From MGBC113645 sp036308445 (GTDB lineage Bacteria > Bacillota_I > Bacilli_A > Erysipelotrichales > Coprobacillaceae): DNA of 12,628 nt. Where the stretch lies: positions 1-12,628 of the forward strand of contig JAXJVS010000094.1 in NCBI GenBank assembly GCA_036308445.1, read 5' to 3'. Within the stretch, counting starts at the first letter, position 1. The number at the start of each line of letters is the position of its first letter. The notes beneath the pieces are model-generated. The model was given only the letters and a program-made list of their open reading frames with translations, was not told the origin of the DNA and did not search any database. Shown one piece after another: positions 1 to 6,328 of the stretch. A program made the position numbers and the translations under genes.

Positions 1-52
1 GAAATACACGCTCCTTAACAGTCAGCCAGGAACATAGATAATCATAAATGTT

Positions 53-131
53 TGTAGAACTAAATTCCACACATAAAATTGTAAGTTTAAATTCCACCTT
101 TAAAGCTCTTGGGGTGGAATTTAGTTTTACA
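53..131. repeat. Short inverted-repeat element with three copies of a 19-nt unit
   Basis: Three near-identical 19-mers are visible. TTGTAGAACTAAATTCCAC lies at 52-70 and TTGTAAGTTTAAATTCCAC at 79-97, both on the plus strand. TTGTAAAACTAAATTCCAC lies at 114-132 on the minus strand. Copies one and three differ by one base and bound a 79-bp segment that begins TG and ends CA. The second and third copies also form a hairpin with about 23-nt arms and three mismatches (76-98 and 113-135). Multiple end-repeats with TG...CA termini are typical of IS21-type elements, so this may be a collapsed element end or a tiny non-autonomous derivative; that is inference. No clear target duplication was found. 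Bases 1-52 hold no recognisable gene; only short open frames run in from the edge. Confidence 0.55.
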
Positions 132-145
132 ATTTAGGTATTACT

Positions 146-174
146 AAAAAAATAGAGCATTGCTCTATTTTTTT
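146..174. terminator. Palindromic A/T-flanked hairpin, probable bidirectional terminator
   Basis: Seven A, then TAGAGCA, a central T, TGCTCTA and seven T form a perfect 14-bp palindrome around position 160. The U-tract on either strand suits intrinsic termination. It ends one base before the -35 box of the next promoter and so insulates that unit from upstream transcription. Confidence 0.6.
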
Positions 175-175
175 A

Positions 176-203
176 TTGACTTCTTATTATTTTCTTATAT
201 AAT
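176..203 (+). promoter_or_regulatory. Sigma-A promoter of the ECF transporter gene
   Basis: TTGACT at 176-181 and a perfect TATAAT at 198-203 are separated by 16 bp. Transcription should start near 210, leaving a leader of about 34 nt. That is too short for a riboswitch, so control is more likely by the overlapping operator. Confidence 0.8.
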
Positions 204-206
204 AGT

Positions 207-224
207 CAGGTGTCAAGACACATG
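207..224. promoter_or_regulatory. Palindromic operator, NiaR-like
   Basis: CAGGTGTCAAGACACATG is an 18-bp palindrome with one mismatched pair, with a GTGTC-AA-GACAC core at 210-221. It begins three bases after the -10 box and covers the predicted start site, the usual place for a repressor. From memory the core resembles the GTGTC-NN-GACAC type of site described for the niacin repressor NiaR (YrxA), which would fit a niacin transporter. The NiaR assignment is inference; the palindrome is seen directly. Confidence 0.55.
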
Positions 225-243
225 TATACACGGGGGTATGATT

Positions 244-819
244 ATGAATAGAAACAAACAAATTTATTCTATGGTTTTAACTTCTTTATTGATTGCGATT
301 GGAATTATTATTCCTATGGTATCACCAATTAAAGTGGTTATTGAACCAATGTCTTTTACACTTGCAAGTCATGTCGCAATTATGATTGCAATGTTTATTT
401 CACCAATTTCTGCATTAGCAGTTGCTGTTGGAACTACACTTGGATTCTTTTTAGCAGGATTTCCAATTGCAGTTGTATTAAGAGCATTAAGCCATGTTAT
501 ATGGGCATTTGCAGGAGCATATTATATTTCTAAGCATGTAGAAATCTTTGAATCACCAGTAAAATCGATAGTATTTAATCTTGTTATTGCAGTGATGCAT
601 GCTGTATTAGAAATGATTGTAGTTGTACCATTTTATATGGGAACAGATGCTAATGCATTTATGTACATGGTATTTGGATTAGTTGGAGTAGGAACTATTG
701 TACATAGTTTTGTAGATTTTGTAATTTCATTAGTTGTATGGAATGCATTATGTAAGAGTGAAAGTATTTCAAAAATTGCGAATGTAAAAAAAGTAAGTCT
801 AGTAAAAACTAGTGCTTAA
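244..819 (+). CDS. niaX: ECF transporter S component, probable niacin-specific NiaX
   Basis: This 191-residue integral membrane protein is the substrate-binding S subunit of an energy-coupling factor vitamin transporter. It would pair with a shared EcfA/EcfA'/EcfT module encoded elsewhere. About six hydrophobic segments fill the chain after a short basic N-terminus (MNRNKQIYSM), as expected for the S-component fold. The segments around IIPMVSPIKVVIEP, SFTLASHV and RALSHVIWAFAGAYY recall NiaX-type S components. The start at 244 is chosen because GGGGG at 232-236 lies 7 nt upstream; the in-frame ATG at 238 is too close to it, and the open frame back to 160 would run through the promoter. A NiaR-like operator in the promoter supports niacin as substrate. 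The ECF S fold is fairly sure; the niacin specificity is not, and another small vitamin is possible. Confidence 0.7.
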   Translation: MNRNKQIYSMVLTSLLIAIGIIIPMVSPIKVVIEPMSFTLASHVAIMIAMFISPISALAVAVGTTLGFFLAGFPIAVVLRALSHVIWAFAGAYYISKHVEIFESPVKSIVFNLVIAVMHAVLEMIVVVPFYMGTDANAFMYMVFGLVGVGTIVHSFVDFVISLVVWNALCKSESISKIANVKKVSLVKTSA

Positions 820-820
820 T

Positions 821-857
821 ACAAATAAACCTAGCAGTAACTGCTAGGTTTATTTGT
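821..857. terminator. Perfect 17-bp hairpin after the transporter gene
   Basis: A 17-bp perfect stem (821-837 with 841-857) and a TAA loop begin one base after the stop codon at 817-819. The stem is capped by CCTAGCAG/CTGCTAGG. The T-rich right arm continues into loosely T-rich DNA. It works as an intrinsic terminator, plausibly in both directions. Confidence 0.8.
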
Positions 858-955
858 ACTTATTATAATTTTTCCTTCCTTTTGCAAGAAGCAAGTTATG
901 TCATTTGACTCTACTATAATTTCTTAAACTATATACTAATTCAAATTTAATAACT

Positions 956-1225
956 TTATTCATAAAAATAAAACTTTACTACATATTTATAATTATGCAG
1001 TTTTAATATCAAATGAAATATCACAAGACCTAGACTTGTTCCACTCTTATCATGAATTACAAATATATACCATATACTTTATAGTCTGTTTTCTTCTATC
1101 AGTTCACTATATCCATTTATAACGCCTAATGGTGTTTTCATTTCATGAGTAAACTGATTATTAAATTTTTTTATGTTCTCACCTACTTCTAATTTCATTC
1201 TATTTGTCACTTGTATAAATTCAAT
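956..1225 (-). pseudogene. Decayed sensor histidine kinase (H-box and G-box relics)
   Basis: Reading the minus strand, codons at 1082-1225 encode the end of a HAMP/HisKA region including FTHEMKTPLGVINGYSEL, the phosphoacceptor H-box of a sensor kinase, with the histidine codon at 1145-1147. A TAA stop follows at 1079-1081. In the same frame, after 11 further codons, comes SGTSLGLVIFHLILKLHN (1045 downwards), a damaged G-box of the ATPase domain, then VKFYFYE and a stop at 956-958. An intact kinase has about 100 residues between H-box and G-box, so the N-box region is deleted. The canonical GTGLGL has become GTSLGL. No sensor domain or response regulator is present. The stretch 858-955 shows nothing recognisable. 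The identification rests on two motifs in the correct order, strand and frame. Confidence 0.75.
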
Positions 1226-1227
1226 GC

Positions 1228-1266
1228 AAAAAAAGAAGTTATAATATTTTTATTATATCTTCTTTT
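1228..1266 (-). terminator. Terminator of the ribonuclease M5 unit
   Basis: A 16-bp AT-rich stem with one mismatch (1231-1246 with 1251-1266, TTTT loop) overlaps the last codons of the ribonuclease gene. On the minus strand it ends in seven T (1234-1228). The stem is weak because of its base composition, but position and T-tract suit termination. Confidence 0.5.
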
Positions 1267-1754
1267 GTAATTCCAACCATGTTTAATCTTTTAAATAATG
1301 TTTTCACATTACCATAACCCAAATGAAAAGCTTCATAAACATGAATTCTTCTCTCTTTATTTCCAATAATATCTAAATCAATAAACTCTTCCCAGCTAAT
1401 AGATTGTTGTGTTTCATCAAAACTAATAACATTATCTAAAGCTTCAATAATTGCTTCTTTTCTTGCTTCTGCAATACCCACCTTATTTTTTCCAATAGCG
1501 TCTTTTTTCTTCACAAAAGCATGTTTACTATTAGGTAATACATCTTTTATCATATTTCTTATTTTCATACCAGGATAATCAGGATCTGTTAAAACAATAA
1601 CTCCTCTTGTATCATTAACTTTCTTAATATAATCTAATGTTTCTTGAGACAAAGCTAATCCATGAGTTTCTATTGTTTCTACATCAAATAATTCTTTTAA
1701 AACCTGAGTATCTGTTTTACCTTCTACTACGATGACTTCTTTTATTTTTTTCAT
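1239..1754 (-). CDS. rnmV: Ribonuclease M5 (5S rRNA maturation)
   Basis: Ribonuclease M5 cuts 5S rRNA precursor on the ribosome to release mature 5S rRNA in Bacillota. The 171-residue protein has the family's usual length. It carries an N-terminal Toprim domain: VVEGKTD with the catalytic glutamate at residue 11, and the metal-binding acidic motif DPDYPG at residues 57-62. A smaller C-terminal domain (about residues 105-171) follows. The start ATG overlaps the TGA of the upstream flavoprotein gene (ATGA, 4 bp) with a GGGAAG ribosome site inside that gene, so translation is probably coupled. In many Firmicutes rnmV precedes ksgA; here it is last in a two-gene unit and is followed only by a histidine kinase relic. 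Confidence 0.93.
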   Translation of the reverse strand: MKKIKEVIVVEGKTDTQVLKELFDVETIETHGLALSQETLDYIKKVNDTRGVIVLTDPDYPGMKIRNMIKDVLPNSKHAFVKKKDAIGKNKVGIAEARKEAIIEALDNVISFDETQQSISWEEFIDLDIIGNKERRIHVYEAFHLGYGNVKTLFKRLNMVGITKEDIIKIL

Positions 1755-2206
1755 ATATGACTCTTCCCACTAATTTTATCCACTTCTATCTTAAATACCA
1801 AAACTGATTGACACATCTTATCATTAAGCTCATATTCCTTATTTGCAATATGTTTCATAATCAATTGTAACGCTTCATTCTTTTCGTTATCTTTAACTTC
1901 AATAGCTATTCCTTCGCCAATAACACTTTGATACAAATAGCTATAAGCACAAGGTGAAGAAGCTTCCACTAAATCATGGCTACAATCCATCTCAAAAGCA
2001 ACTCTTTGATTTAAAGCACTTATCTTTCTACCTTCATAACTACTATGAAAATATAAAGTTAACTTATCATCATATTTGTATCCAAAATTCATTGGTACAA
2101 TATACAAACCATGTTTATCATACATTGCAATTCTACAAACTTTACATTTATCTACAATTTTTAATATTTCATCTATTTCTTTGACTTCTCTATCTTTTCT
2201 TCTCAT
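1751..2206 (-). CDS. PNPOx-fold flavin-binding protein, NimA-like
   Basis: A 151-residue protein of the pyridoxamine 5'-phosphate oxidase-like split-barrel superfamily, close in pattern to NimA/5-nitroimidazole-resistance-type proteins. These bind FMN or a related cofactor in the cytoplasm; their physiological substrate is usually unknown. Visible features are the family-typical opening MRRKDREV, the barrel segments CRIAMYDKHGLYIVPMNF and LTLYFHSSYEGRK, and VAFEMDC. The start at 2206 is chosen by that opening; a longer frame to 2245 would run through the upstream gene's terminator and promoter. No Shine-Dalgarno precedes ATG 2206. The -10 box lies so close that the transcript may begin at the ATG itself. 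It overlaps rnmV by 4 bp. Drug resistance should not be inferred from family membership. Confidence 0.8.
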   Translation of the reverse strand: MRRKDREVKEIDEILKIVDKCKVCRIAMYDKHGLYIVPMNFGYKYDDKLTLYFHSSYEGRKISALNQRVAFEMDCSHDLVEASSPCAYSYLYQSVIGEGIAIEVKDNEKNEALQLIMKHIANKEYELNDKMCQSVLVFKIEVDKISGKSHI

Positions 2207-2212
2207 GCCAAC

Positions 2213-2242
2213 ATTATAATATGAAAAAAGATGTTTATTCAA
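2213..2242 (-). promoter_or_regulatory. Promoter for the PNPOx-rnmV unit
   Basis: On the minus strand TTGAAT (2242-2237) and a perfect TATAAT (2218-2213) are 18 bp apart. The predicted transcription start, about seven bases on, falls at 2206, the A of the start codon. The -35 lies inside the terminator stem of the upstream gene. Confidence 0.55.
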
Positions 2243-2250
2243 CATCTTTT
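2224..2250 (-). terminator. Terminator overlapping the AI-2E gene stop codon
   Basis: AAAAGATGTT (minus, 2250-2241) pairs with AACATCTTTT (2235-2226) around a 5-nt loop, followed by more T. The stem contains the last coding codons (Asp-Val) and the TAA at 2237-2235 borders the loop. Confidence 0.7.
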
Positions 2251-3377
2251 AACTTTAATTTCTCTTTATTCTTTACATCATCTTTTACAATCTGATAAAT
2301 TGTTGCAGTTAAAGGTACACCAATAAACATTCCAGGTATTCCCATCACTCCACCACCTATTGTGATAGCAGATAATACCCATAATGCTGATAAATCAATA
2401 GCTTCTCCTACTACTCTAGGATAAATAAGATTTTCTTCAAATTGTTGTAATAAAACTAAGAACACTAAGAATACTACGGATTTAATAGGAGAAACAGTTA
2501 AAATCATAAATGCTCCTACAGCTCCTCCAATATAAGCACCTGCAACTGGAATTAAAGCAGTAAAACCAATAAAACTTCCAATCATAACTGCATAAGGTAA
2601 CTTTAAAATCATCATTCCTAATGCACATAAAGCACCTAAAATAAACGCTTCTATACATTGTCCAACAATAAATCCATGAAAACGACTATTTAAAATACGA
2701 GCTACGTAATGAATCTTTTCATTCCATGATGGCTTCAAATAAACTTTCATTAATCGATTACATTGATTCATTAATTTATCTTTATCTAACAATAAATATA
2801 TAGCAAAAATACAACTAATTAATGTAGTCATAACCAAAGAAATAGTCGTTGATACAGCTGAAGCAAATGTTCCTAAAATATTACTAAACCCTGAAGTCAC
2901 AATCTTAACTGCTTTAGAAATAAGATCCTGCCAATCTAGATTATTTAATGAGGCCAATAAATCCTCAGGAATAATATATTCTACTAATGTTTCATTTTGT
3001 TCTAATATTTTAATTAAGTTATTAATCTGTATTGGTATTGCTTTCGCTAATACAGTAATACAAGAAATTAATTCAGGTACAATTAATTGTACAATTAAAT
3101 AAGCCACACCTATAAAAGTCACTATCGCCCCAATCAAACAAACAGGTCTACGACTTTTTATTACTGATGATTTCTTGCTGTTAGGGAAATAATACTTTTC
3201 ATAAAAAGTCATTAATATATTTACAAAATATGCGATAACTGCTCCTATAAATAATGGTGCACACGCTCCTAATGCTATTATTACAAACTTACTAAAAGCT
3301 GGCCAATATTGAATAGCTAAAAATAATATAAAAGCACTAACTACAACTCTTATACATGTCTTCCAATCTATTTTCAA
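2235..3377 (-). CDS. AI-2E family transporter (PerM/YdiK-like membrane protein)
   Basis: A 380-residue polytopic protein of the AI-2E/PerM exporter family; members have been linked to autoinducer-2 export, Na+/H+ exchange or unknown cargo, so no substrate is assigned. Three N-terminal membrane segments (about residues 10-100) are followed by a soluble, helix-rich stretch (about 105-170). A C-terminal block of four or five segments carries the family signatures EENLIYPRVVG and GIPGMFIGVPLTATIY. Length is normal for the family. Translation starts at TTG 3377-3375: GAGGGG lies about 8 nt upstream and the basic-aromatic MKIDWKTC opening fits. No clear promoter was recognised in the 3378-3490 gap. 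It appears to be a single-gene unit ending at the hairpin near 2240. Confidence 0.87.
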   Translation of the reverse strand: MKIDWKTCIRVVVSAFILFLAIQYWPAFSKFVIIALGACAPLFIGAVIAYFVNILMTFYEKYYFPNSKKSSVIKSRRPVCLIGAIVTFIGVAYLIVQLIVPELISCITVLAKAIPIQINNLIKILEQNETLVEYIIPEDLLASLNNLDWQDLISKAVKIVTSGFSNILGTFASAVSTTISLVMTTLISCIFAIYLLLDKDKLMNQCNRLMKVYLKPSWNEKIHYVARILNSRFHGFIVGQCIEAFILGALCALGMMILKLPYAVMIGSFIGFTALIPVAGAYIGGAVGAFMILTVSPIKSVVFLVFLVLLQQFEENLIYPRVVGEAIDLSALWVLSAITIGGGVMGIPGMFIGVPLTATIYQIVKDDVKNKEKLKLKDVE

Positions 3378-3493
3378 TTTAATATCCCCTCTCTAAAATT
3401 TATGTATATATTAAACTACATTTGTGGCTTCTATATTAACATAAATAATTAAAAATTAAAAATATACATCTACAATAAAATGTATAATCAGAA

Positions 3494-3523
3494 AAAAACA
3501 GAGTTATCCCAAACTCTGTTTTT
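3494..3523. terminator. Bidirectional terminator behind the GH4 gene
   Basis: AAAAACAGAGTT (3494-3505) and AACTCTGTTTTT (3512-3523) form a 12-bp stem with a 6-nt loop. Seven T follow on the minus strand and five on the plus. It lies 29 bp past the GH4 stop codon. Confidence 0.8.
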
Positions 3524-3552
3524 ATGTATATATAACGTTTTCCCGTATATAC

Positions 3553-4869
3553 CTATTTAAATTGTGGTAAATATTCTATATGTGCATCAATTAATTCATC
3601 TACTACCATATTAGCAACACTATCACTTTGACATAAAGGATTCATGTTTAAAGCAGTAACAGCTAAATCTCTATCTCCTTTAACTGCTGCTTCACATACT
3701 AATCTTTCAAATGTTTTCATCATATGCACGTATCCACTAATTGGCAATTTTAATTCACCAGTAGCGATAGGTTTAGGACCATCTTTAGTGATACGGCATG
3801 CAACCTCAACAGCGCTGTTTTGTGGTAGGTCAGAAATGGCCCCGTTATTTCTAACATCTACATATTGGATATCCCCAGTATTATTATATATGGATTGGAT
3901 AAGATTACATGCCGCATCACTGTACTTAGCACCTCCTCGCATTGCTAATTGCTGAGGTTTTTCTGCTAATTCTTCATGTGAATATAGTTCAAATAATTCT
4001 TCTTCTGTTTGGCTTACTACTTCACCTCTAACAGTTCCTGTTTTAAATTGTTCTTGTTCTTCAGTTAACTGCTCTTGAGTGTAAAAGTAATAATTATGAT
4101 AAGGGCAAGGGATTGCTTTTAAACCTTTAATAAAACCAAGTGAATATGGTAAAGAAACAAAGTTTTTCATTTGTATAGTATCTTCTTCACTAAGATTTGC
4201 ATACTTATCTAATAACTCTTCAAAGCGAGATTCGCCATTCACAAAAACATCAGTCGCAAAGATAAAGTGATTAACACCTTGAATTTCCATAGTCACTTCT
4301 TCTTCCTTAGCACCTAACATTTTCGCGAAACCACTCACCATATTAACAGGAACATTACATAAACCAATAGCTTTCTTAAAGTTTGTATATCTTAAAATAG
4401 CTTCAGTAACCATTCCTGCAGGATTGGTGAAATTAATTAACCATGCATCAGGACAAATTTCTTCAATATCTTTTACAATATCCAAAATAACAGGAATTGT
4501 TCTAAAAGCTTTAAACATACCACCTGCACCATTTGTTTCCTGACCAATCATACCATGAGAGATGGGGATTCTCTCATCTTTAATACGAGCTGGTAATCTA
4601 CCAATACGCATTTGAGTTGTGACAAAATCTGCACCTTGTAAAGCTTCTCTACGATTATAAGATAAAGTAACTTTCATCGGTATTCCTGCTTTTTTTACCA
4701 TTCTCTTAGCTAAAGCGCCTACAATTTCTAATTTCTCTCTACCTTCTTCTATGTCTACTAAACATAATTCTTTTACTGGTAAAGTATCATATCTCTTGAT
4801 AAAACCTTCTACTAATTCTGGAGTATAACTACTTCCTCCACCTATTGTTACAATTTTCACTGCTTCCAT
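3553..4869 (-). CDS. 6-phospho-beta-glucosidase, glycoside hydrolase family 4
   Basis: GH4 enzymes hydrolyse phosphorylated disaccharides, delivered by a PTS, through an NAD+- and Mn2+-dependent oxidation-elimination mechanism in the cytoplasm. The 438-residue length is normal. The N-terminus has the NAD+-binding loop GGGSSYTPE (residues 10-18), whose SSYTPEL form is typical of the 6-phospho-beta-glucosidase branch (LicH/CelF/BglT type). Cys171 in GLCNVPVN and His201 in GVNHF are the expected metal ligands, and Tyr242 is the probable catalytic base by comparison with BglT-type enzymes. The start at 4869 is chosen because AAGGAAG lies 7 nt upstream and MEAVKIVTIGGG matches the family opening; the frame back to 4935 runs through the promoter. 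There is no PTS gene beside it. It is divergent from a MocR-type regulator and has its own promoter. Confidence 0.93.
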   Translation of the reverse strand: MEAVKIVTIGGGSSYTPELVEGFIKRYDTLPVKELCLVDIEEGREKLEIVGALAKRMVKKAGIPMKVTLSYNRREALQGADFVTTQMRIGRLPARIKDERIPISHGMIGQETNGAGGMFKAFRTIPVILDIVKDIEEICPDAWLINFTNPAGMVTEAILRYTNFKKAIGLCNVPVNMVSGFAKMLGAKEEEVTMEIQGVNHFIFATDVFVNGESRFEELLDKYANLSEEDTIQMKNFVSLPYSLGFIKGLKAIPCPYHNYYFYTQEQLTEEQEQFKTGTVRGEVVSQTEEELFELYSHEELAEKPQQLAMRGGAKYSDAACNLIQSIYNNTGDIQYVDVRNNGAISDLPQNSAVEVACRITKDGPKPIATGELKLPISGYVHMMKTFERLVCEAAVKGDRDLAVTALNMNPLCQSDSVANMVVDELIDAHIEYLPQFK

Positions 4870-4891
4870 ACTCTCACTTCCTTCATTAACC

Positions 4892-4919
4892 ATTATATAT
4901 AAACTAATATGAATTTCAA
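4892..4919 (-). promoter_or_regulatory. Promoter of the GH4 gene
   Basis: On the minus strand TTGAAA (4919-4914) and TATAAT (4897-4892) are 16 bp apart. The predicted start is near 4885, giving a leader of about 16 nt that still holds the ribosome site. Confidence 0.75.
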
Positions 4920-4935
4920 TAAAACTAACAGGCAA

Positions 4936-4949
4936 CTGTATCGATACAG
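4936..4949. promoter_or_regulatory. Perfect palindrome between divergent promoters, probable MocR operator
   Basis: CTGTATCGATACAG is a perfect 14-bp palindrome. It covers the -35 position of the regulator's own promoter and lies 16 bp upstream of the -35 box of the GH4 gene. That placement suits autorepression of the regulator and activation or repression of the enzyme gene. CTGTAT half-sites resemble operators reported for some MocR proteins, from memory. Binding by the neighbouring regulator is inferred. Confidence 0.6.
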
Positions 4950-4955
4950 ATTTTG

Positions 4956-4964
4956 TGGTATAAT
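4956..4964 (+). promoter_or_regulatory. Extended -10 promoter of the MocR gene
   Basis: TGGTATAAT is a perfect extended -10 (TG at 4956-4957, TATAAT at 4959-4964). The 17-bp-spaced -35 position reads CTGTAT, inside the palindrome, so the extended -10 probably compensates. The leader would be about 10 nt and carries GGTGAT before ATG 4981. Confidence 0.7.
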
Positions 4965-4980
4965 AGTATTGGTGATAGAT

Positions 4981-6315
4981 ATGAATAAATATGAAGATAT
5001 TGCAAAAATAATAGAAAATAAAATTTTAGACTTAGAATATACTCAGGGAGAAAAGTTACCTTCAATAAGAAATATTATGAAACAATACCATTGTAGTCAA
5101 TCTACTGCTAATAAAGCATATGATACATTAATAGAAAAACATCTTATTTATGTAAAAAAACAAAGTGGCTATTATGTAGCTGATACTGCTATTAAACCTA
5201 TACATATTGATGATAAATATCTTTTAAATACAGGTAATCCTATTGTTAGTGCTACATCTTTAGTTGATGCTAAACATTGCCTTAGTATAGCTATTGAACA
5301 ATATTCTCATTCTTCTTTAGATATATCATTACAAGGTGTTGAGTCTTTAATTAATATCTTACCTGATTTTTTAGCTGAATTAAGTATATATGCTAAAAGA
5401 GAGAATATATTCTTAATTCAAGGTATTACTCAAATGTTATCTTTTTTATCTTCTAGTGATTTCTTTAAAGATAAACAATACATCTTGATAGAAGAACCTA
5501 CTTACAGCTATTATATTGACTTTTTAAAATCATTAGATATACCTACACTTACTATTCAAAGAAATGAAGATGGTATAAATTTACAATTATTAGAAGAAAT
5601 ATTTAAAACGCAAAGTATTAAATTCTTCTATACAATACCTAGAAATCATAATCCATTAGGAACAACATTAAATACTCAAACAAGAAAAAAGATTGCTCAA
5701 CTAGCAATAAAATATAATGTTTATATCATCGAAGATGATTACTTTGGTCACTGTTCTTCAACAGCTAGATACTTACCTATTTATTATTATAGTGGCGGAG
5801 CAAAATGCATATATCTTACAAGCTTTACTAAAACAATTCCTTATATTCGTATAGGTATATGTGCTATTCCTGCTTCTTTTAAAGAAGCTTATCATATACT
5901 TATTCGTAAATCATATTATTTTTCTTATCAGTTACCTTCTTTAATATCTCAAGCGACTTTAGAATCTTATCTGATAAGTTCTTTATATAAAAAACAAGTA
6001 CAAAGATTACAGCATCAATTAAATGAACATCATCAGATAATAAGAAATATATCTAGACAATGGGATAAAAATATAGCTTATATTATTGGTGGTCAATCAG
6101 GATATTATTTTAGTATTAAAATAAATAAGAATATAAATTTAGATATACTAGAAAAACAATTAAAACAACATAAAGTATATATAGCTAGAAATGAAAGATG
6201 CTTCTATAACCCTATAAATTTCAATAATACAATAAGAATAAGTATTGCCAGAGTAGAACCTCAAGAATTAAAAGAATCATTAAATATCATATATAAAACA
6301 ATAGAACAAGCATAA
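4981..6315 (+). CDS. MocR-type GntR regulator with aminotransferase-like domain
   Basis: This 444-residue protein fuses an N-terminal GntR-type winged helix (about residues 1-68, with KLPSIRNIMKQYHCSQSTANKAY as recognition region) to a fold-type I aminotransferase domain (about 105-440). That is the MocR/PdxR/GabR architecture, in which bound PLP or a PLP adduct changes DNA binding. PLP-site residues remain: Lys284 in SFTKTIPYIR for the Schiff base, Asn224 in NHNPLG, and Asp252-Asp253 in IIEDDYFG. Cofactor binding is therefore likely. The start at 4981 follows GGTGAT; the upstream frame to 4909 covers the operator and promoter. It is divergent from a GH4 glucosidase gene, an unusual partner, since known MocR targets concern PLP, GABA, taurine or cell-wall amino acids. 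The effector is unknown. Confidence 0.88.
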   Translation: MNKYEDIAKIIENKILDLEYTQGEKLPSIRNIMKQYHCSQSTANKAYDTLIEKHLIYVKKQSGYYVADTAIKPIHIDDKYLLNTGNPIVSATSLVDAKHCLSIAIEQYSHSSLDISLQGVESLINILPDFLAELSIYAKRENIFLIQGITQMLSFLSSSDFFKDKQYILIEEPTYSYYIDFLKSLDIPTLTIQRNEDGINLQLLEEIFKTQSIKFFYTIPRNHNPLGTTLNTQTRKKIAQLAIKYNVYIIEDDYFGHCSSTARYLPIYYYSGGAKCIYLTSFTKTIPYIRIGICAIPASFKEAYHILIRKSYYFSYQLPSLISQATLESYLISSLYKKQVQRLQHQLNEHHQIIRNISRQWDKNIAYIIGGQSGYYFSIKINKNINLDILEKQLKQHKVYIARNERCFYNPINFNNTIRISIARVEPQELKESLNIIYKTIEQA

Positions 6316-6328
6316 AGCTTGTTCTATT
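6300..6328. terminator. Shared convergent terminator containing both stop codons
   Basis: A 12-bp perfect stem (6300-6311 with 6317-6328) closes a 5-nt loop. The regulator's TAA (6313-6315) is in the loop and the nitroreductase's TAG (minus, 6326-6324) is in the right arm. The T-tracts are short and interrupted, so efficiency is uncertain. Confidence 0.65.

Noticed and set aside
1..52. C-terminus of a gene entering from the left
   Set aside because: Short open frames end at 18, 36 and 39 but none gives a recognisable sequence.
160..243. Upstream extension of the ECF transporter frame
   Set aside because: It crosses the terminator, the promoter and the operator; GGGGG at 232-236 points to the start at 244.
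210..243. Riboswitch in the transporter leader
   Set aside because: Only about 34 nt separate the predicted transcription start from the start codon, and the only structure is the operator palindrome.
905..937. Promoter-like TTGACT with TATAAT or TATACT downstream on the plus strand
   Set aside because: Spacings are 4 or 21 bp and no gene follows on that strand; chance in A/T-rich DNA.
1954..2184. Plus-strand open frame opposite the PNPOx gene
   Set aside because: No ribosome site or recognisable protein; it lies fully opposite a well-supported gene.
3526..3552. Imperfect inverted repeat around AACGTT, cre-like
   Set aside because: It lies downstream of the GH4 gene, matches the cre consensus poorly and has no promoter beside it; at most a secondary 3' hairpin.
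3644..3955. Plus-strand open frame opposite the GH4 gene
   Set aside because: Antisense shadow of a strongly conserved enzyme.
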